A DNA stretch of 64,000 nucleotides from Bacillota bacterium (GCA_021791495.1 JAJYWN010000008.1:34307-98306), one strand, 5' to 3'; shown: positions 1 through 14,434, counted from the first letter of the stretch. Notes: a model not told the origin generated them from the sequence alone. Numbers and translations: made by a program.

Positions 1-281
1 TGGTATCCTTGGCGGACCGGCAGCCAGGGGCCAATCTTGGCCAGCATGCCTTCTAAAGTGAGGTCCTGGCGGTGGATGATGATCACTTTGACTCCAGCCT
101 CCTCGGCTAGGCCGATCTTCATGAGATCGCGGGCCCGGCGTTTGCGGGCTTCTTCGTCACTGGGGTAGCGGGCCGTGGCGCCATAGTGCTGCGGGTCAAC
201 TGTTCTGGGGGAGTTCCGTAAACTCAGGCCCCAGGAGTAAGCGAAAAGCCCCTTGGACTTCCGCCTGCACCCTCCGGTCAC
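1..281 (-). CDS. Partial hypothetical protein, runs off left edge
   Basis: An open frame on the minus strand continues past base 1. From a possible GTG at 281 it reads about 93 residues: a short basic start, then a stretch beginning KGLFAYSWGLSLRNSPRTVD, then a charged helix and a likely beta strand KVIIIHRQDL. Codon use is GC-rich and protein-like. I do not recognise the family. The start is uncertain because the frame stays open upstream of 281 and no good ribosome binding site is visible. It could be a real gene or the end of a longer one. Confidence 0.4.
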   Translation of the reverse strand, partial: MTGGCRRKSKGLFAYSWGLSLRNSPRTVDPQHYGATARYPSDEEARKRRARDLMKIGLAEEAGVKVIIIHRQDLTLEGMLAKIGPWLPVRQGY

Positions 282-601
282 TCCGGCATGTCGTCCTCGT
301 GTACAAATGCAGACCCTTGTGACCACCAAAACGACAGTTTCCAGTTTCAGGGCGCCGGGGCAGACGGCCGACGACAAACTAGCCTTGAGTGACCACGCCT
401 CGCCAATGCCACGGCGAAAGGCCGGACGCCCCAGAGAACCACCTTGCGTCCACTGAATGACCATCCCCGATGCAGCCACTGCCCTCGTTTGTCCAGGGAA
501 CAGTAGGATAGGGCGGGCCGCCGCCGAAACTTACCAAGACCGATCTGGATGGAGGCTCCACCTGCGCCCCACAGTCGAATTGGAAGGAGTCATCGCCGAA
601 A
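282..601. other. Intergenic region upstream of pcrA
   Basis: About 320 bp without a supportable gene. ORFs in several frames here lack conserved features and look like GC-driven noise. The only clear element is the pcrA ribosome binding site GGAAGGAG at 582-589. I could not pick a convincing -35/-10 pair. Confidence 0.4.
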
Positions 602-5667
<5,066 letters not shown>

Positions 5668-5679
5668 AGTGTTGCCGCC

Positions 5680-6015
5680 CTAGAGCTTGCGCCCCCCACG
5701 CAGCAACTCCTGGACGAAGGGGCTCTGCTTGGCTTCCTCTTCCGTGTACACAAAGAGGTCGACGCCCACGGGGAATCTGTCTGGCATATAGTCCGGGGAA
5801 CGGTCCGAAGGACGCCTGGAATCTCGTTCAACCAGAACAAGGATGTCCGCGTCGCTAAAGGGAGTATGTGTTCTCCTAGCGCGGGATCCACAAAGGTACA
5901 CCGCTTTGACCCCGGGCCGCCTTTTCAGACTGGATGCGTATTCAGAAGCTGCCTGCAAGACTAGGGCGTTGTTATCGGAGATGATTCTTGCAGAAGGCAA
6001 TGATCTCACCCGCAA
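5680..6015 (-). CDS. MNT-type minimal nucleotidyltransferase (antitoxin)
   Basis: A 111-residue nucleotidyltransferase with the catalytic signature GSRARRTHTPFSDAD, which fits GSx10DxD of the MNT family. In characterised HEPN/MNT modules MNT adds AMP to the HEPN ribonuclease and silences it. It overlaps the 3' end of the upstream HEPN gene by about 44 bp, so the two are translationally coupled. It ends 12 bp from the convergent ligA stop. In-frame GTG and TTG codons just inside could shorten it slightly. The MntA/HepT assignment rests on motif and gene pairing. Confidence 0.85.
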   Translation of the reverse strand: MRVRSLPSARIISDNNALVLQAASEYASSLKRRPGVKAVYLCGSRARRTHTPFSDADILVLVERDSRRPSDRSPDYMPDRFPVGVDLFVYTEEEAKQSPFVQELLRGGRKL

Positions 6016-6385
6016 TCTTTACGGCGGTTTCCGCTTCGCCCTTCGTATACAAGTCCCCCGGGGCGCCACTGTCGAACCCATTCGGGTAACGTGACAGAGT
6101 GTAGTGTTTATCCAGCACTTTTGCCCCGTCGATCAGTTCTTGCTCAGGGATGACGTCCGCAGGTAGCTTAGTAAGAAGGATGCTGATTGTATGGCCCCAG
6201 GCATCAAGGTTAAAGGATTGGAAAAGTGCCTTGACCGCTTTTTCGGCAGCCTGCTCTGCCGCATAACAGGCCCACTCATAGTGCGCCAGCCGCAACGAAT
6301 CGGTTGCCTGGGACAGGTCAAGGTCGGCTTGACGCATCCAATCCGCGCTTCTTTCCGGCACTTGTCCGAGGCCTCCATCCTCCAT
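5972..6385 (-). CDS. HEPN domain protein (toxin of HEPN/MNT pair)
   Basis: A 137-residue all-helical HEPN protein. Its core reads ADWMRQADLDLSQATDSL, then HYEWACYAAEQAAEKAVKAL, typical of the COG2250 HEPN branch. These proteins are usually ribonucleases or nucleotide-binding partners of MNT transferases. The start is ATG at 6385; the frame extends upstream to 6592, but that part is the decayed acetyltransferase and is excluded. The classical Rx4-6H RNase motif is not obvious, so toxicity is not certain. It is first in a two-gene operon with the overlapping MNT gene. Confidence 0.85.
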   Translation of the reverse strand: MEDGGLGQVPERSADWMRQADLDLSQATDSLRLAHYEWACYAAEQAAEKAVKALFQSFNLDAWGHTISILLTKLPADVIPEQELIDGAKVLDKHYTLSRYPNGFDSGAPGDLYTKGEAETAVKIAGEIIAFCKNHLR

Positions 6386-6459
6386 CGTTTGTTCTCTGTC
6401 TGCTCTGATTATATCAGGAGACAGGCGGCCGCTTCCACCGGGCCGGAACCGCAGGGCCT

Positions 6460-6747
6460 CGCACTGTGAGACGCCATGGTCTTCTTGGGGCTCCTCATGT
6501 TCCCGCCGGGAGATGGCATACACGTTGACAAGGCGCCCGCAGGACGGATTCATGGTCTCCCGCTCCAGGCGCCACCCGATTTCCACCGCCATCGGGCGAT
6601 GGCCGCCGCGGTTTCGTCTCTGGTCCGCGTCAAGCCCTGGCCGATCCAGCGCATCACCGTGGGGTCGGCCTTGATCGCCGCCATTGGACCGAGGTCTCCT
6701 TCAGTCCACCGGCGAAGCAACAACCGTTGGGTCTTGATTGGCTCCAT
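6460..6747 (-). pseudogene. Decayed GNAT acetyltransferase
   Basis: The reading starts well: an ATG at 6747 gives MEPIKTQRLLLRRWTEGDLG, a standard GNAT N-terminus. After about 55 residues it loses frame and stops at 6550. A second frame holds the GNAT middle motif EIGWRLERE (about 6550-6585), and a third frame near 6480-6510 has NMRSPKKTM, resembling the late NxRSxxVM motif. The expected roughly 60 residues between N-terminus and EIGW are missing. This fits an internal deletion plus frameshifts. Confidence 0.6.
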
Positions 6748-6830
6748 GCTTCTAGGATTCGTCGCCTCGAATAGGCCGCCCTTGCGATTGGTCTAATAGG
6801 GTGAGGAGACAGAAGTGGGGTGCCAGAGCC

Positions 6831-8024
6831 ATGAGTCGCAGGAAATACCTCTTTGTGCCCCTTGTAGCCTTGTTGACCTTGGCCATCCTGGGTTTGGTGG
6901 GGGTGGCCCTCGGCACCCAAGGCAAACGATTGCCCTCCAACGACATCATCGGCAAGCTCTCCGTTGATTTCGATTGGGAGCGGGACGCCCAGGCGGCTCC
7001 CCTCGCCCAGGGGTCTCCAGGAGCCGCCTGGGCCGGTCTCCTAGCCATGGCCGTCCAGGACCGCTGGCAAGACGTCTACGGTTCTCTCCTTCCCGAGGTC
7101 CGCCAACAGGTTTCGGTGGCCTCCCTGAAATCCCAGTTAGAGCCGCTGCTGGCCCAAGTCCAACGGTCCGCCATCCTAAGAGAGGACTATCAGAGTACCG
7201 ATCGGGCTTCGGTCACGCTGGCTCTTGGAACGGCCCAGCCAGGCAAGGCTTTGCTCCTGGTAGCCGACATGCGCCGGGCCGACGGCGCCTGGCATCTTGG
7301 CTACAACATCGCGCCGGCGCCCGAAGGGTGGGACCGGATCCTGGCCAGGCCGGGCGACGCTACGCTGAAGTCGACGCACTTCGTAATCACCCACGCGGGC
7401 AACGAAGCCCTGGCCCGGCAGACCGCCGCGGCACTCGAGGGAGATTACGATGATTACACCAAAGCCTTTGGCGCCAGTCCGACCGTGGTGCACGTCTACC
7501 TGGCACCCGACCGGGCGGCCTTCGACGGGTATTTGTCCGGGCGGCAGCCGGAATGGGTGATCGGTCGCGCGACCCTCGGGCGCATCTTCCTGCTCGACCC
7601 CAGCGCCTGGACCAGGCAGGACCCGGCCACCTTCCCGTTGGTCGCCAAGCACGAATTTGTCCACTTCCTGGTGGCCGAGGTGATCAAGGGCGGCACGATG
7701 CCCAGATGGTTCCATGAGGGCTTAGCATCCTTCCTGGCCGGCCAAGCTCGCCTCACCGAGGAACTGCGCCGGGCTGCTCTAGCAAACCAGCTTCCACGGC
7801 TGGGTGACCTCTTCGCCAACCAGATAGATCTCGACCCCTACGCCTACCCGTTGTCCTGGGTGGCCGTACACTACATCGAAACCAGCTTCGGGCCGAGAAC
7901 GGCCGTGAACATGGTGATCGAGGTCGGAAAGGGTAAGCCTTGGGCAGAAGTGCTTAGGATGGCTACGGGCATTGACGAAGATGCTTTGGAGAATGCCGTG
8001 GCCCAGTATCTTAAAGGACAGTAA
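6831..8024 (+). CDS. Membrane-anchored zinc metallopeptidase (peptidase MA-like)
   Basis: A protein of about 397 residues with an N-terminal hydrophobic segment (LFVPLVALLTLAILGLVG) and an extracellular part. A gluzincin motif HEFVH lies near residue 273 and a downstream glutamate in WFHEGLASF about 20 residues later, the arrangement of peptidase-MA-like proteins. It precedes a C-terminal region with YPLSWVAVHYI and a helical tail. The substrate is unknown. ATG 6831 is chosen because the signal sequence begins there; a GTG at 6801 in frame is possible. It converges on the MacB-like ABC exporter. Confidence 0.75.
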   Translation: MSRRKYLFVPLVALLTLAILGLVGVALGTQGKRLPSNDIIGKLSVDFDWERDAQAAPLAQGSPGAAWAGLLAMAVQDRWQDVYGSLLPEVRQQVSVASLKSQLEPLLAQVQRSAILREDYQSTDRASVTLALGTAQPGKALLLVADMRRADGAWHLGYNIAPAPEGWDRILARPGDATLKSTHFVITHAGNEALARQTAAALEGDYDDYTKAFGASPTVVHVYLAPDRAAFDGYLSGRQPEWVIGRATLGRIFLLDPSAWTRQDPATFPLVAKHEFVHFLVAEVIKGGTMPRWFHEGLASFLAGQARLTEELRRAALANQLPRLGDLFANQIDLDPYAYPLSWVAVHYIETSFGPRTAVNMVIEVGKGKPWAEVLRMATGIDEDALENAVAQYLKGQ

Positions 8025-8075
8025 GAGAGTACTGCCAACCGCAGACCTGCCCCAGTCTCCAGGTGAGGGACTCTT

Positions 8076-8753
8076 CTAGGCAGCCAGCCGCCCGTCAACG
8101 ATCTGGACTACCCGCTGTGCCTTCTCCGCTATCGCCGGGTTATGAGTCACCACGACCAGCGTGGTACCCCGGGCGTTGATCGCTTGTAGCAACTCGACGA
8201 TTTCCTGGCCCGTGGCCGTATCCAGGTTCCCCGTCGGCTCGTCCGCCAGAACGATCTCTGGTTCATTCACCAGGGCCCGGGCCACCGCCACGCGCTGCTG
8301 CTCTCCGCCGCTGAGTTCGTTGGGCGAGTGCGCCAGGCGATGGCCGAGGCCGACCCTTCTCAAGGCATCGGTCGCCAAGGCCTTCCTCTTCTTCAGCGGG
8401 ACCTTCGCGTAGTAGAGCGGAAGGGCCACATTCTCCCAACTGGTGAGGTCTCCGATGAGGTTGAAGGCTTGAAAGACAAAACCCACGGTACGGTTGCGGA
8501 AATGGGCCAGCTCCTGGTCGTCCAAGGAATCCAGTCTCTTGCCCGCCACGACGCACCTCCCCGCTGTGGGCTGATCCAGGCCACCCATGAGACTCAACAG
8601 GGTGGATTTGCCCGAACCACTGGGACCCATGATGACCAGGAACTCGCCCTTGGACACCGTCAGGGAAACATCCCTCAAGGCCGAAACCCGGTTCTTCCCC
8701 AGCTCATACGTCTTCTGGACCTTTTCGAATTCGATGGCCGCTTCCGCTACCAC
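8076..8753 (-). CDS. ABC transporter ATP-binding protein, MacB/LolD type
   Basis: About 225 residues with Walker [10 protein letters not shown], signature [15 protein letters not shown], Walker [12 protein letters not shown] and a switch histidine in VVVTHN. The [10 protein letters not shown] form is typical of ATPases paired with FtsX-like mechanotransmission permeases, which power export or envelope processes without moving substrate through the membrane domain. Start GTG 8753 is preceded by AAGGAGGT with good spacing; the frame extends a little further upstream. It is the second gene after the large permease, about 70 bp apart. Confidence 0.93.
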   Translation of the reverse strand: MVAEAAIEFEKVQKTYELGKNRVSALRDVSLTVSKGEFLVIMGPSGSGKSTLLSLMGGLDQPTAGRCVVAGKRLDSLDDQELAHFRNRTVGFVFQAFNLIGDLTSWENVALPLYYAKVPLKKRKALATDALRRVGLGHRLAHSPNELSGGEQQRVAVARALVNEPEIVLADEPTGNLDTATGQEIVELLQAINARGTTLVVVTHNPAIAEKAQRVVQIVDGRLAA

Positions 8754-8823
8754 CAAGAACACCTCCTTACGGCTATCCTTCAGCCACAAGTGCCCTCAAA
8801 CTGCGCATCGGTCCAAGCCGCTC

Positions 8824-11331
8824 TCACCACTGTTGCATCAGTTCCCGGGGTCTGTTCCGGGACGCCTGTAATGCGGGATAGATGCCGCCCGCTAAGCCCA
8901 TCACCGCGGCCAGAACACCCACCGCCGCCAGATGTGTGGCAATGCGACCGAGCCCCAAGGGCGGCCCGGCGATCAGCCATGCCGCAGCCACCTCTGCCGT
9001 TACATACCCCAGGGCCGACCCGATCCCACACAGGGCAAACGCCTGGTTCAGGTTGAGCCGGACAATGTCGGCCCTCGTCGCCCCGCATACTTGGTGGATG
9101 CCAATGTCCCGGGTCCGTTCTACCACCCTCACCATCATGAGGTTGGCGATGCCAACGGCCCCGATCACGCTCGCCAAGAGTCCCAAGAGGAGGAAGACGT
9201 ATCCCAGCCGCTCCTTGGTCGCCAGCAGTTCCTTGAGCTCCCCGAGAGGTCTGGTCACGGCCGGCGGCTGCCTCCCCGGATACGCTTGGGCCAGGATATC
9301 CCGGACCTCCTTGACCGCATCGGCGGTCGCCCCCGACGACATGGCCTCCAGCGTCAGAAGGCCTTTTCGAGAGCCTTTGGCCCATGCTCCAAACAGATGG
9401 GCCTCTGATCCTGACGGGATGAAGACGGTCTTGTCGCGGTCGGCGTCCAGGTCCGTGACACCCGGCGGCCTTGGTTGCAGCACCCCCTTGACCACGAACC
9501 GCTCATCCTCGATGGTAACTTCCTTGCCGATCGCCGCTTCCGGCTTTCCAAACAGCGTCTTGGCAAAGGTGGCGCCCAGCACACAGACCTGCCCTCCACT
9601 GTCGCCAGGGTCAAGGGCACGGCCGGCCTGTAACTGGAGGTGCTTGACCCCGAAAAGATCGCCGAGGACTGCCGTCAAGGCGCCAATGGCGTTCGCGTCA
9701 TCGGGCGACCCGCTGCCGCCCGTGGGCACCCCACTCGTCACGGCTACCTGGCTCGCCTCCCCAGCCCGCAGGGTCACGCCCGAAACCGTCTCAGTCCAGG
9801 CGCCGCCGCGGACACTCTGGGCCTGGAGGGCCAGGGGTAGCATCTCCGCGCTGACCCGCATCGCCGGCGCCCCACCGGGTTGCCCCCCGAATACATCCTG
9901 GTCCCGAACTATGACCGTGCTCTCGCCCGCCGCCCGCATGTACTCGTTGATGGCCATCTGGGTCTTGGCGCTGTTGGCCAGAATCATGGTAATCCCGAAG
10001 CTGCCCAAGGCCACGGCCAAAATGGCCAAGACTGTACGGGCGTCGCCGGCGCCACGCCTCGGTTTCCAGGCCACACTCTGACGCATGAGCGAGGCCGGGT
10101 CCTGCCGGGATGCCAGCCTGGCCGGATAGGCGGCCGCCAGGAGCGTTCCCACCAGCAAGGTGCCGGAAGCTGCCGCTACCCCACCCAAGGAAACGACGAG
10201 GGTCTCCGAGAACAACCGTGCCATGGCCGGCCGCAGTATCATCCCCAGTCCCAGCCCGAGGAGGCTAGCCGGTAAGGCCAGCGTCAGTGACCCCCAGACT
10301 TGTTCGAACGCGATCCGCATCCGGGTGGCCCCCAAAGCCTTGCGAACCCCCAATTCACGCGTGTGGGCCAAGACATTGAAGAGAACCGCGTTCGCCAGGT
10401 TGACCAGACCCACCAAGACCGACAGAAGTACCGCCACAAATAGGCTGCGGGCCACGCTATCGCGGACGCGTACATGGACTACTTGTGAAACGTGATCGGG
10501 CACCACCACTAACTTGATCTGATCTGTTTCATACTTTTGGAGCGCCGTCGTGACTTCTGCGATAGCCTTCTCAAGCTGTCCTGGACGGGCCGAGACCCAT
10601 AGGCGATAACCCTTACGTAGGTTGAGCCTTGGGTCTGTGAGCAGGGTCTGTGGTAATGCGCTTATGGGGACGTACAAACGGATGGAACTGGGCGACCTGA
10701 ATCCAGTCATCGGCGTTGCTACCGATCCGGTCTCGTTAGCCGCTTTCTGCTCGTCGAAGGACGGCAAGACACCGATGACCTCGTATTCCCCCACGCCGGG
10801 CACCCGGATGTGCCCTCCCAAGGAAACGGGGCCAATTCCAGGTGCCCCTTGGAGTGCCTGTGGTGTCACCACGGCGACCTCCCTGCCTTCTTGGAAATCC
10901 AATTCCGAAAAGGCTCGTCCTTCCGTTAGCGGCCAATTGCGCACCCCAAAGTAGCCCGGAGTCACCCCAACAAAGGTAACGGCCTGCTGCACGAGTTTAC
11001 CGTCTAGCGACTGCGATGGGGACGAAACCCCGAATGACTCGGCGCTGGCACCGGCGACGGAAGGGATTTGTCTTACCTCATCCAAAGCGGTCAGCGGGAA
11101 CTGGTCCACCGCTCCCAAGAGACTTACGCCTTGGACCTCCATGGCTGGCCCGGTAAGCCTGGTCTCGAAGTTATCGCCACCTGCGGTTTCAACCGCCCGA
11201 TCGAGCTTACGCCCCAGCCCTCCCTGAATTCCGAACACGTTGATTAGTAGGGCCACAGATAACACGATGCAGATGCTAGTAAGTAGACTGACCACTCGCA
11301 TATGGCCACGGGAGAAGACTTGCCTTAGCAA
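8824..11331 (-). CDS. Large FtsX/MacB-like ABC permease, fused double unit
   Basis: An 835-residue permease built from two FtsX-like halves: an N-terminal helix (VVSLLTSICIVLSVALLINVF), an extracellular MacB periplasmic-core-like domain, three helices ending near residue 410, then a second helix-core-three-helix unit ending near 835. The conserved cytoplasmic motif appears twice (TRELGVRKALGATR and TRDIGIHQVCGATR). This duplication lets one polypeptide act where MacB-type exporters normally use two. The TTG start at 11331 follows GAGGT. It is transcribed from the promoter at 11446-11473 with the ATPase downstream. The substrate cannot be told. Confidence 0.9.
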   Translation of the reverse strand: MLRQVFSRGHMRVVSLLTSICIVLSVALLINVFGIQGGLGRKLDRAVETAGGDNFETRLTGPAMEVQGVSLLGAVDQFPLTALDEVRQIPSVAGASAESFGVSSPSQSLDGKLVQQAVTFVGVTPGYFGVRNWPLTEGRAFSELDFQEGREVAVVTPQALQGAPGIGPVSLGGHIRVPGVGEYEVIGVLPSFDEQKAANETGSVATPMTGFRSPSSIRLYVPISALPQTLLTDPRLNLRKGYRLWVSARPGQLEKAIAEVTTALQKYETDQIKLVVVPDHVSQVVHVRVRDSVARSLFVAVLLSVLVGLVNLANAVLFNVLAHTRELGVRKALGATRMRIAFEQVWGSLTLALPASLLGLGLGMILRPAMARLFSETLVVSLGGVAAASGTLLVGTLLAAAYPARLASRQDPASLMRQSVAWKPRRGAGDARTVLAILAVALGSFGITMILANSAKTQMAINEYMRAAGESTVIVRDQDVFGGQPGGAPAMRVSAEMLPLALQAQSVRGGAWTETVSGVTLRAGEASQVAVTSGVPTGGSGSPDDANAIGALTAVLGDLFGVKHLQLQAGRALDPGDSGGQVCVLGATFAKTLFGKPEAAIGKEVTIEDERFVVKGVLQPRPPGVTDLDADRDKTVFIPSGSEAHLFGAWAKGSRKGLLTLEAMSSGATADAVKEVRDILAQAYPGRQPPAVTRPLGELKELLATKERLGYVFLLLGLLASVIGAVGIANLMMVRVVERTRDIGIHQVCGATRADIVRLNLNQAFALCGIGSALGYVTAEVAAAWLIAGPPLGLGRIATHLAAVGVLAAVMGLAGGIYPALQASRNRPRELMQQW

Positions 11332-11428
11332 CAGACCTCAACCTTTCATCGATCGTGTCAGTGAGGCACAACTGCGATCGCCGGAGCCTATGGATAGTGC
11401 CACCAAAGTCAGGGGGGTCAATGAACCG

Positions 11429-11445
11429 GGGAATAGCCTATTCCC
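11429..11445. promoter_or_regulatory. Palindromic operator-like site over the exporter start point
   Basis: GGGAATA-gcc-TATTCCC is a perfect 7-bp inverted repeat with a 3-bp centre. It begins directly after the -10 box of the minus-strand promoter, so the expected transcription start falls inside it. This is where a repressor would sit. The cognate regulator is not evident in this window. Confidence 0.6.
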
Positions 11446-11473
11446 ATTATACTGGAAAACCTATGCCTGGCAA
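11446..11473 (-). promoter_or_regulatory. Sigma-70-type promoter for the MacB-like exporter operon
   Basis: On the minus strand a -35 TTGCCA (11473-11468) and a perfect -10 TATAAT (11451-11446) are separated by 16 bp. The first gene start at 11331 lies about 110 nt downstream, leaving a long leader. The palindrome at 11429-11445 overlaps the likely +1. Confidence 0.65.
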
Positions 11474-12186
11474 GGGAGTAGCCACCCGGTCGTTCAAACC
11501 GGAATGCTTCTAGTTGCGTCCCCTATTGGGATTCTGTCATGAGTAGTTTCAGCGAGTCGAAGACGTGTGACGGGAACACCTCTCGCGTCTATGGTCTTCG
11601 GAGCCAATGCTGACTGGTTTGGATTCGGTGCGCCGGACGGGATTGCCCGAAGCATTAGTTACCGGGGAGGAGCAGGATGATCACAGCCATCACACATCCC
11701 GCAAGTTCCGTCCGAACCGGCAAAGTACCACACCCAACTGCGATGGTCTTAACTATACCGCATGGTTGTTATTCTGCAAAATTGAGGCTATCTTGGAGGC
11801 TATTGTCGATGAAAACCCGCATCAGCGGATATGGCCAAGCCAAACGGATGGCAAGCCAGCCGGCAAGCGGGGTCGGTATCCTGGATCGGCAGATTGTGGT
11901 TGGGTAGGATGTCTCAATCCTGTTTCGGCCCTGACAACGGTGGGCCCTTCCCGCCAATAACTGTCACCGTTGATGGTGTTGCATCGGCAGCATAGTAGGT
12001 GATTAGGGAGTCCCCTCTTACGGTTCCACCCAGTTCTGCTCGGTTTTGTGGTCATTTCAAGTGCAAAGAGGGCATCCTAGGCCGGGGCGCCACCAAACCA
12101 TTGTCAGTAACCTGCCCTTGCCAGCCCAAAGTGGTGTGGAACGGATCAGGTTGCAGGTACAGGCGCCTGGACGCAGGAGGAATACC

Positions 12187-13050
12187 TTGACCTTTAGTCT
12201 AGGTGACCTATTCTGGCTCTTCTTCATCATCTCGGCCCTCTGGCCCATGTACGCCAAGCGCCGCCTGGACTACGCCCGCCTGTCGAAAATCCGGGAGATC
12301 GAGCGCCTCCGCGGCACGCGCGTCGTCGTCCTCGTGCACCGGCAGGAGTCGCTCTCCTTCCTTGGCATACCCATCGCCCGCTACATCGACATCAACGACA
12401 GCGAAGACCTGCTCCGTGTGATTCGCCTGACGCCGCCCGACCTACCCATCGACATCATCCTGCACACGCCCGGCGGCCTGGTGCTAGCCACCGAGCAGAT
12501 CGCCCGCGCTCTGAAGAACCACGACGCCAAGGTGACCGCCATCGTTCCCCACTACGCGATGTCGGGCGGCACCATGATCGCCTTGGCGGCGAACGAGATC
12601 ATCATGGACGAGAACGCCGTCCTCGGCCCGGTGGACCCGCAGCTAGGGGAGTATCCGGCGGCCTCCATCCTGAAGGTCTTGCGCGACAAGAGCACCGACG
12701 AGATCGACGACCGCACCCTCATCTTGGCCGACGTGGCCCGAAAAGCCATGGCGCAGGTGCGCGCCTTCGTGGCCGACATCCTCTCCGAGAAGTTCACCCC
12801 GGATGAGGCCGACCGCGTCGCGGGCGTCTTCGCCGAGGGCCATTGGACCCACGACTATCCCATCACCCCCGAGCAGCTGCGGAGTTTCGGCCTGACGGTA
12901 TCGAGCGAGGTGCCGCGTGAGGTTTATGAACTGATGGAGCTATACCCGCAAGCGCCGGGCCGCCGCCCATCGGTGCAGTACATCCCTATACCATACCACC
13001 GGGAAGATCGTCCGGCCGGCGGCGGTGGCGGTGGCGGCACGCGGAAGTAA
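12187..13050 (+). CDS. ClpP-class membrane serine protease (SDH/SppA-like)
   Basis: About 287 residues: one N-terminal membrane helix (LGDLFWLFFIISALWPMY), then a ClpP/crotonase-fold protease domain. Characteristic segments are the HTPGG oxyanion loop near residue 95, the nucleophile region AMSGGTMIAL near 125, and NAVLGPVDPQLG near 150. This matches the serine dehydrogenase proteinase family (PF01972), thought to cleave membrane or misfolded proteins. The start is TTG 12187 with GGAGG six bases upstream; a longer frame from 12046 is not supported. A Gly-rich C-terminal tail ends the protein 4 bp from the convergent cyclase gene. Confidence 0.88.
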   Translation: MTFSLGDLFWLFFIISALWPMYAKRRLDYARLSKIREIERLRGTRVVVLVHRQESLSFLGIPIARYIDINDSEDLLRVIRLTPPDLPIDIILHTPGGLVLATEQIARALKNHDAKVTAIVPHYAMSGGTMIALAANEIIMDENAVLGPVDPQLGEYPAASILKVLRDKSTDEIDDRTLILADVARKAMAQVRAFVADILSEKFTPDEADRVAGVFAEGHWTHDYPITPEQLRSFGLTVSSEVPREVYELMELYPQAPGRRPSVQYIPIPYHREDRPAGGGGGGGTRK

Positions 13051-13054
13051 CCCG

Positions 13055-14305
13055 TCAAGCGCGGAGAGCAACCTCACTGTAGCTTACAGCCTGCCCGCCC
13101 CCTTGGGATTTGGCCTGGTAGAGGGCCCTATCAGCCGCCTTGACCGTCTCGTCGAGATCTTCGCCCTTTCCGGTGTAGACTGCGACCCCCACGCTGACCG
13201 ACAATGAGGACCGGCCATGCCCTGGGAGACGCGTATTAGCCGCGGCGTCAACGATCCTCCGCGCCATTCCCAGGGCGCCGGCTTCGTCGGTATGGGGCAG
13301 CAGCACCAGGAACTCATCGCCGCCGCGCCGGATGGCATAGTCCTGAACTCGACAGTTGCTCCTGATCAGGTTGGCCACCAGCCCGAGCGCCTCATCGCCG
13401 GCATGGTGGCCCAGGGTATCGTTGATGACCTTGAAGCCGTCGGCGTCGATCATGACCGCGGCATAGGTACCGCCGTTTTCGCGAAGGAGGGCCATTTCCT
13501 TGCGGCATACCTCCTCCAGGAAACGTACGTTAGCCAGGCCTGTTAGCTTGTCGGAGAAGGCCGCTTCGCGCCAGCGGTGAAACTCGCTCCATGAACTGGT
13601 GACATCCCTGAGAGTAATGGTGACACCTATCAACCTGCCGGCCCGTCCGGTCACGGGAGTTACCCTTCGCGCCAACACGCGGTCCTCACCATTGGGGCGG
13701 GGTGAGTGAACCGTACCGTTGATGGTCTCTCCCGAGAAAGCTTCCGAGGAGGGATCAGACAGATCCAAGTCCAAGACCGCCGGATGCCCCGCGGCTTCTT
13801 CAAGGGTGCGAGGAGAGGCGGGCATGCCGGTCAGGGCGGCCCACGCCCCATTCGAGAAAACCACTCCGGTCCGAAGGGCGACCAGGACACCGAAGTCGAA
13901 CCCCTCGTAGACGTCAGTCAACAGCTTGTCGCGGTCACTGATGCCTTCGAAATAGGCCCCGATGACGGAGGGCACCACGACCATCATTACGCTGGCGCCG
14001 GTCCAGAAGACGTCCACATCAACCACATCGGCGGCCAAGGGAGGCCCAATTCCGTGCCACGCGGCCGTGCCCACTAACGCCAGGACACCCGTCCCAAACC
14101 CGGCCTTCAGCCCTCGTCTGGCTGCCAGGATAGTGGGCGGTATCGCCCAGGCGTAGTGGACGGCCTGGCCCAAGTCGGGAAGCATGAGATCGGCCAGCAG
14201 GGGAATAACCACGGTCAGGCTAATCGCCGTCCAAGTGATCGTCGGAGTGACCAGGGCTTTCCTGAGCCAGTGGGCCGCCCTAGCGCGCACGGCCGTTGCC
14301 ATCAT
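13055..14305 (-). CDS. Membrane diguanylate cyclase (GGDEF)
   Basis: About 416 residues. Three to four N-terminal membrane helices (residues about 15-110) act as an input domain, followed by a PAS-like region and a C-terminal GGDEF domain with an intact active site RRGGDEFLVLL near residue 325. The inhibitory I-site RVQD lies five residues before GGDEF, as in product-inhibited cyclases. It should make cyclic di-GMP from GTP at the membrane. Start ATG 14305 follows GGGAGGTGCGAGG; the frame upstream of it is antisense to gatC. No EAL or PilZ partner lies in the window. Confidence 0.9.
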   Translation of the reverse strand: MMATAVRARAAHWLRKALVTPTITWTAISLTVVIPLLADLMLPDLGQAVHYAWAIPPTILAARRGLKAGFGTGVLALVGTAAWHGIGPPLAADVVDVDVFWTGASVMMVVVPSVIGAYFEGISDRDKLLTDVYEGFDFGVLVALRTGVVFSNGAWAALTGMPASPRTLEEAAGHPAVLDLDLSDPSSEAFSGETINGTVHSPRPNGEDRVLARRVTPVTGRAGRLIGVTITLRDVTSSWSEFHRWREAAFSDKLTGLANVRFLEEVCRKEMALLRENGGTYAAVMIDADGFKVINDTLGHHAGDEALGLVANLIRSNCRVQDYAIRRGGDEFLVLLPHTDEAGALGMARRIVDAAANTRLPGHGRSSLSVSVGVAVYTGKGEDLDETVKAADRALYQAKSQGGGQAVSYSEVALRA

Positions 14306-14434
14306 CGGAACCTCGCACCTCCCTGTGCCTTGCTTACGGGACTGACCAATGTGCCGGGCACACAGCACACAGAATTCTATTCTAGTACCTAAGTATTGAC
14401 AAGGGACATGCGCTGAAATGGTGGCCGGCAACCC

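Larger units (their letters stand above)
11332..12186. other. Long non-coding stretch between ABC exporter and membrane protease
   Basis: About 850 bp. It contains the minus-strand promoter and palindrome described separately (11429-11473) and, at the right end, the ribosome binding site of the ClpP-class gene. Two overlapping short plus-strand frames near 11607-11960 have no good ribosome binding site and no recognisable content. No hairpin with a T-run was found. The base composition is noticeably less GC-rich than the flanking genes. Confidence 0.5.

Noticed and set aside
11607-11960. Plus-strand frames in the long intergenic region
   Set aside because: No ribosome binding site, no recognisable protein content, and overlapping frames of equal quality.
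14396-14401. TTGACA upstream of gatC
   Set aside because: 55 bp from the TATAAT, too far to be its -35; TTGGTT at 14435 has correct spacing.
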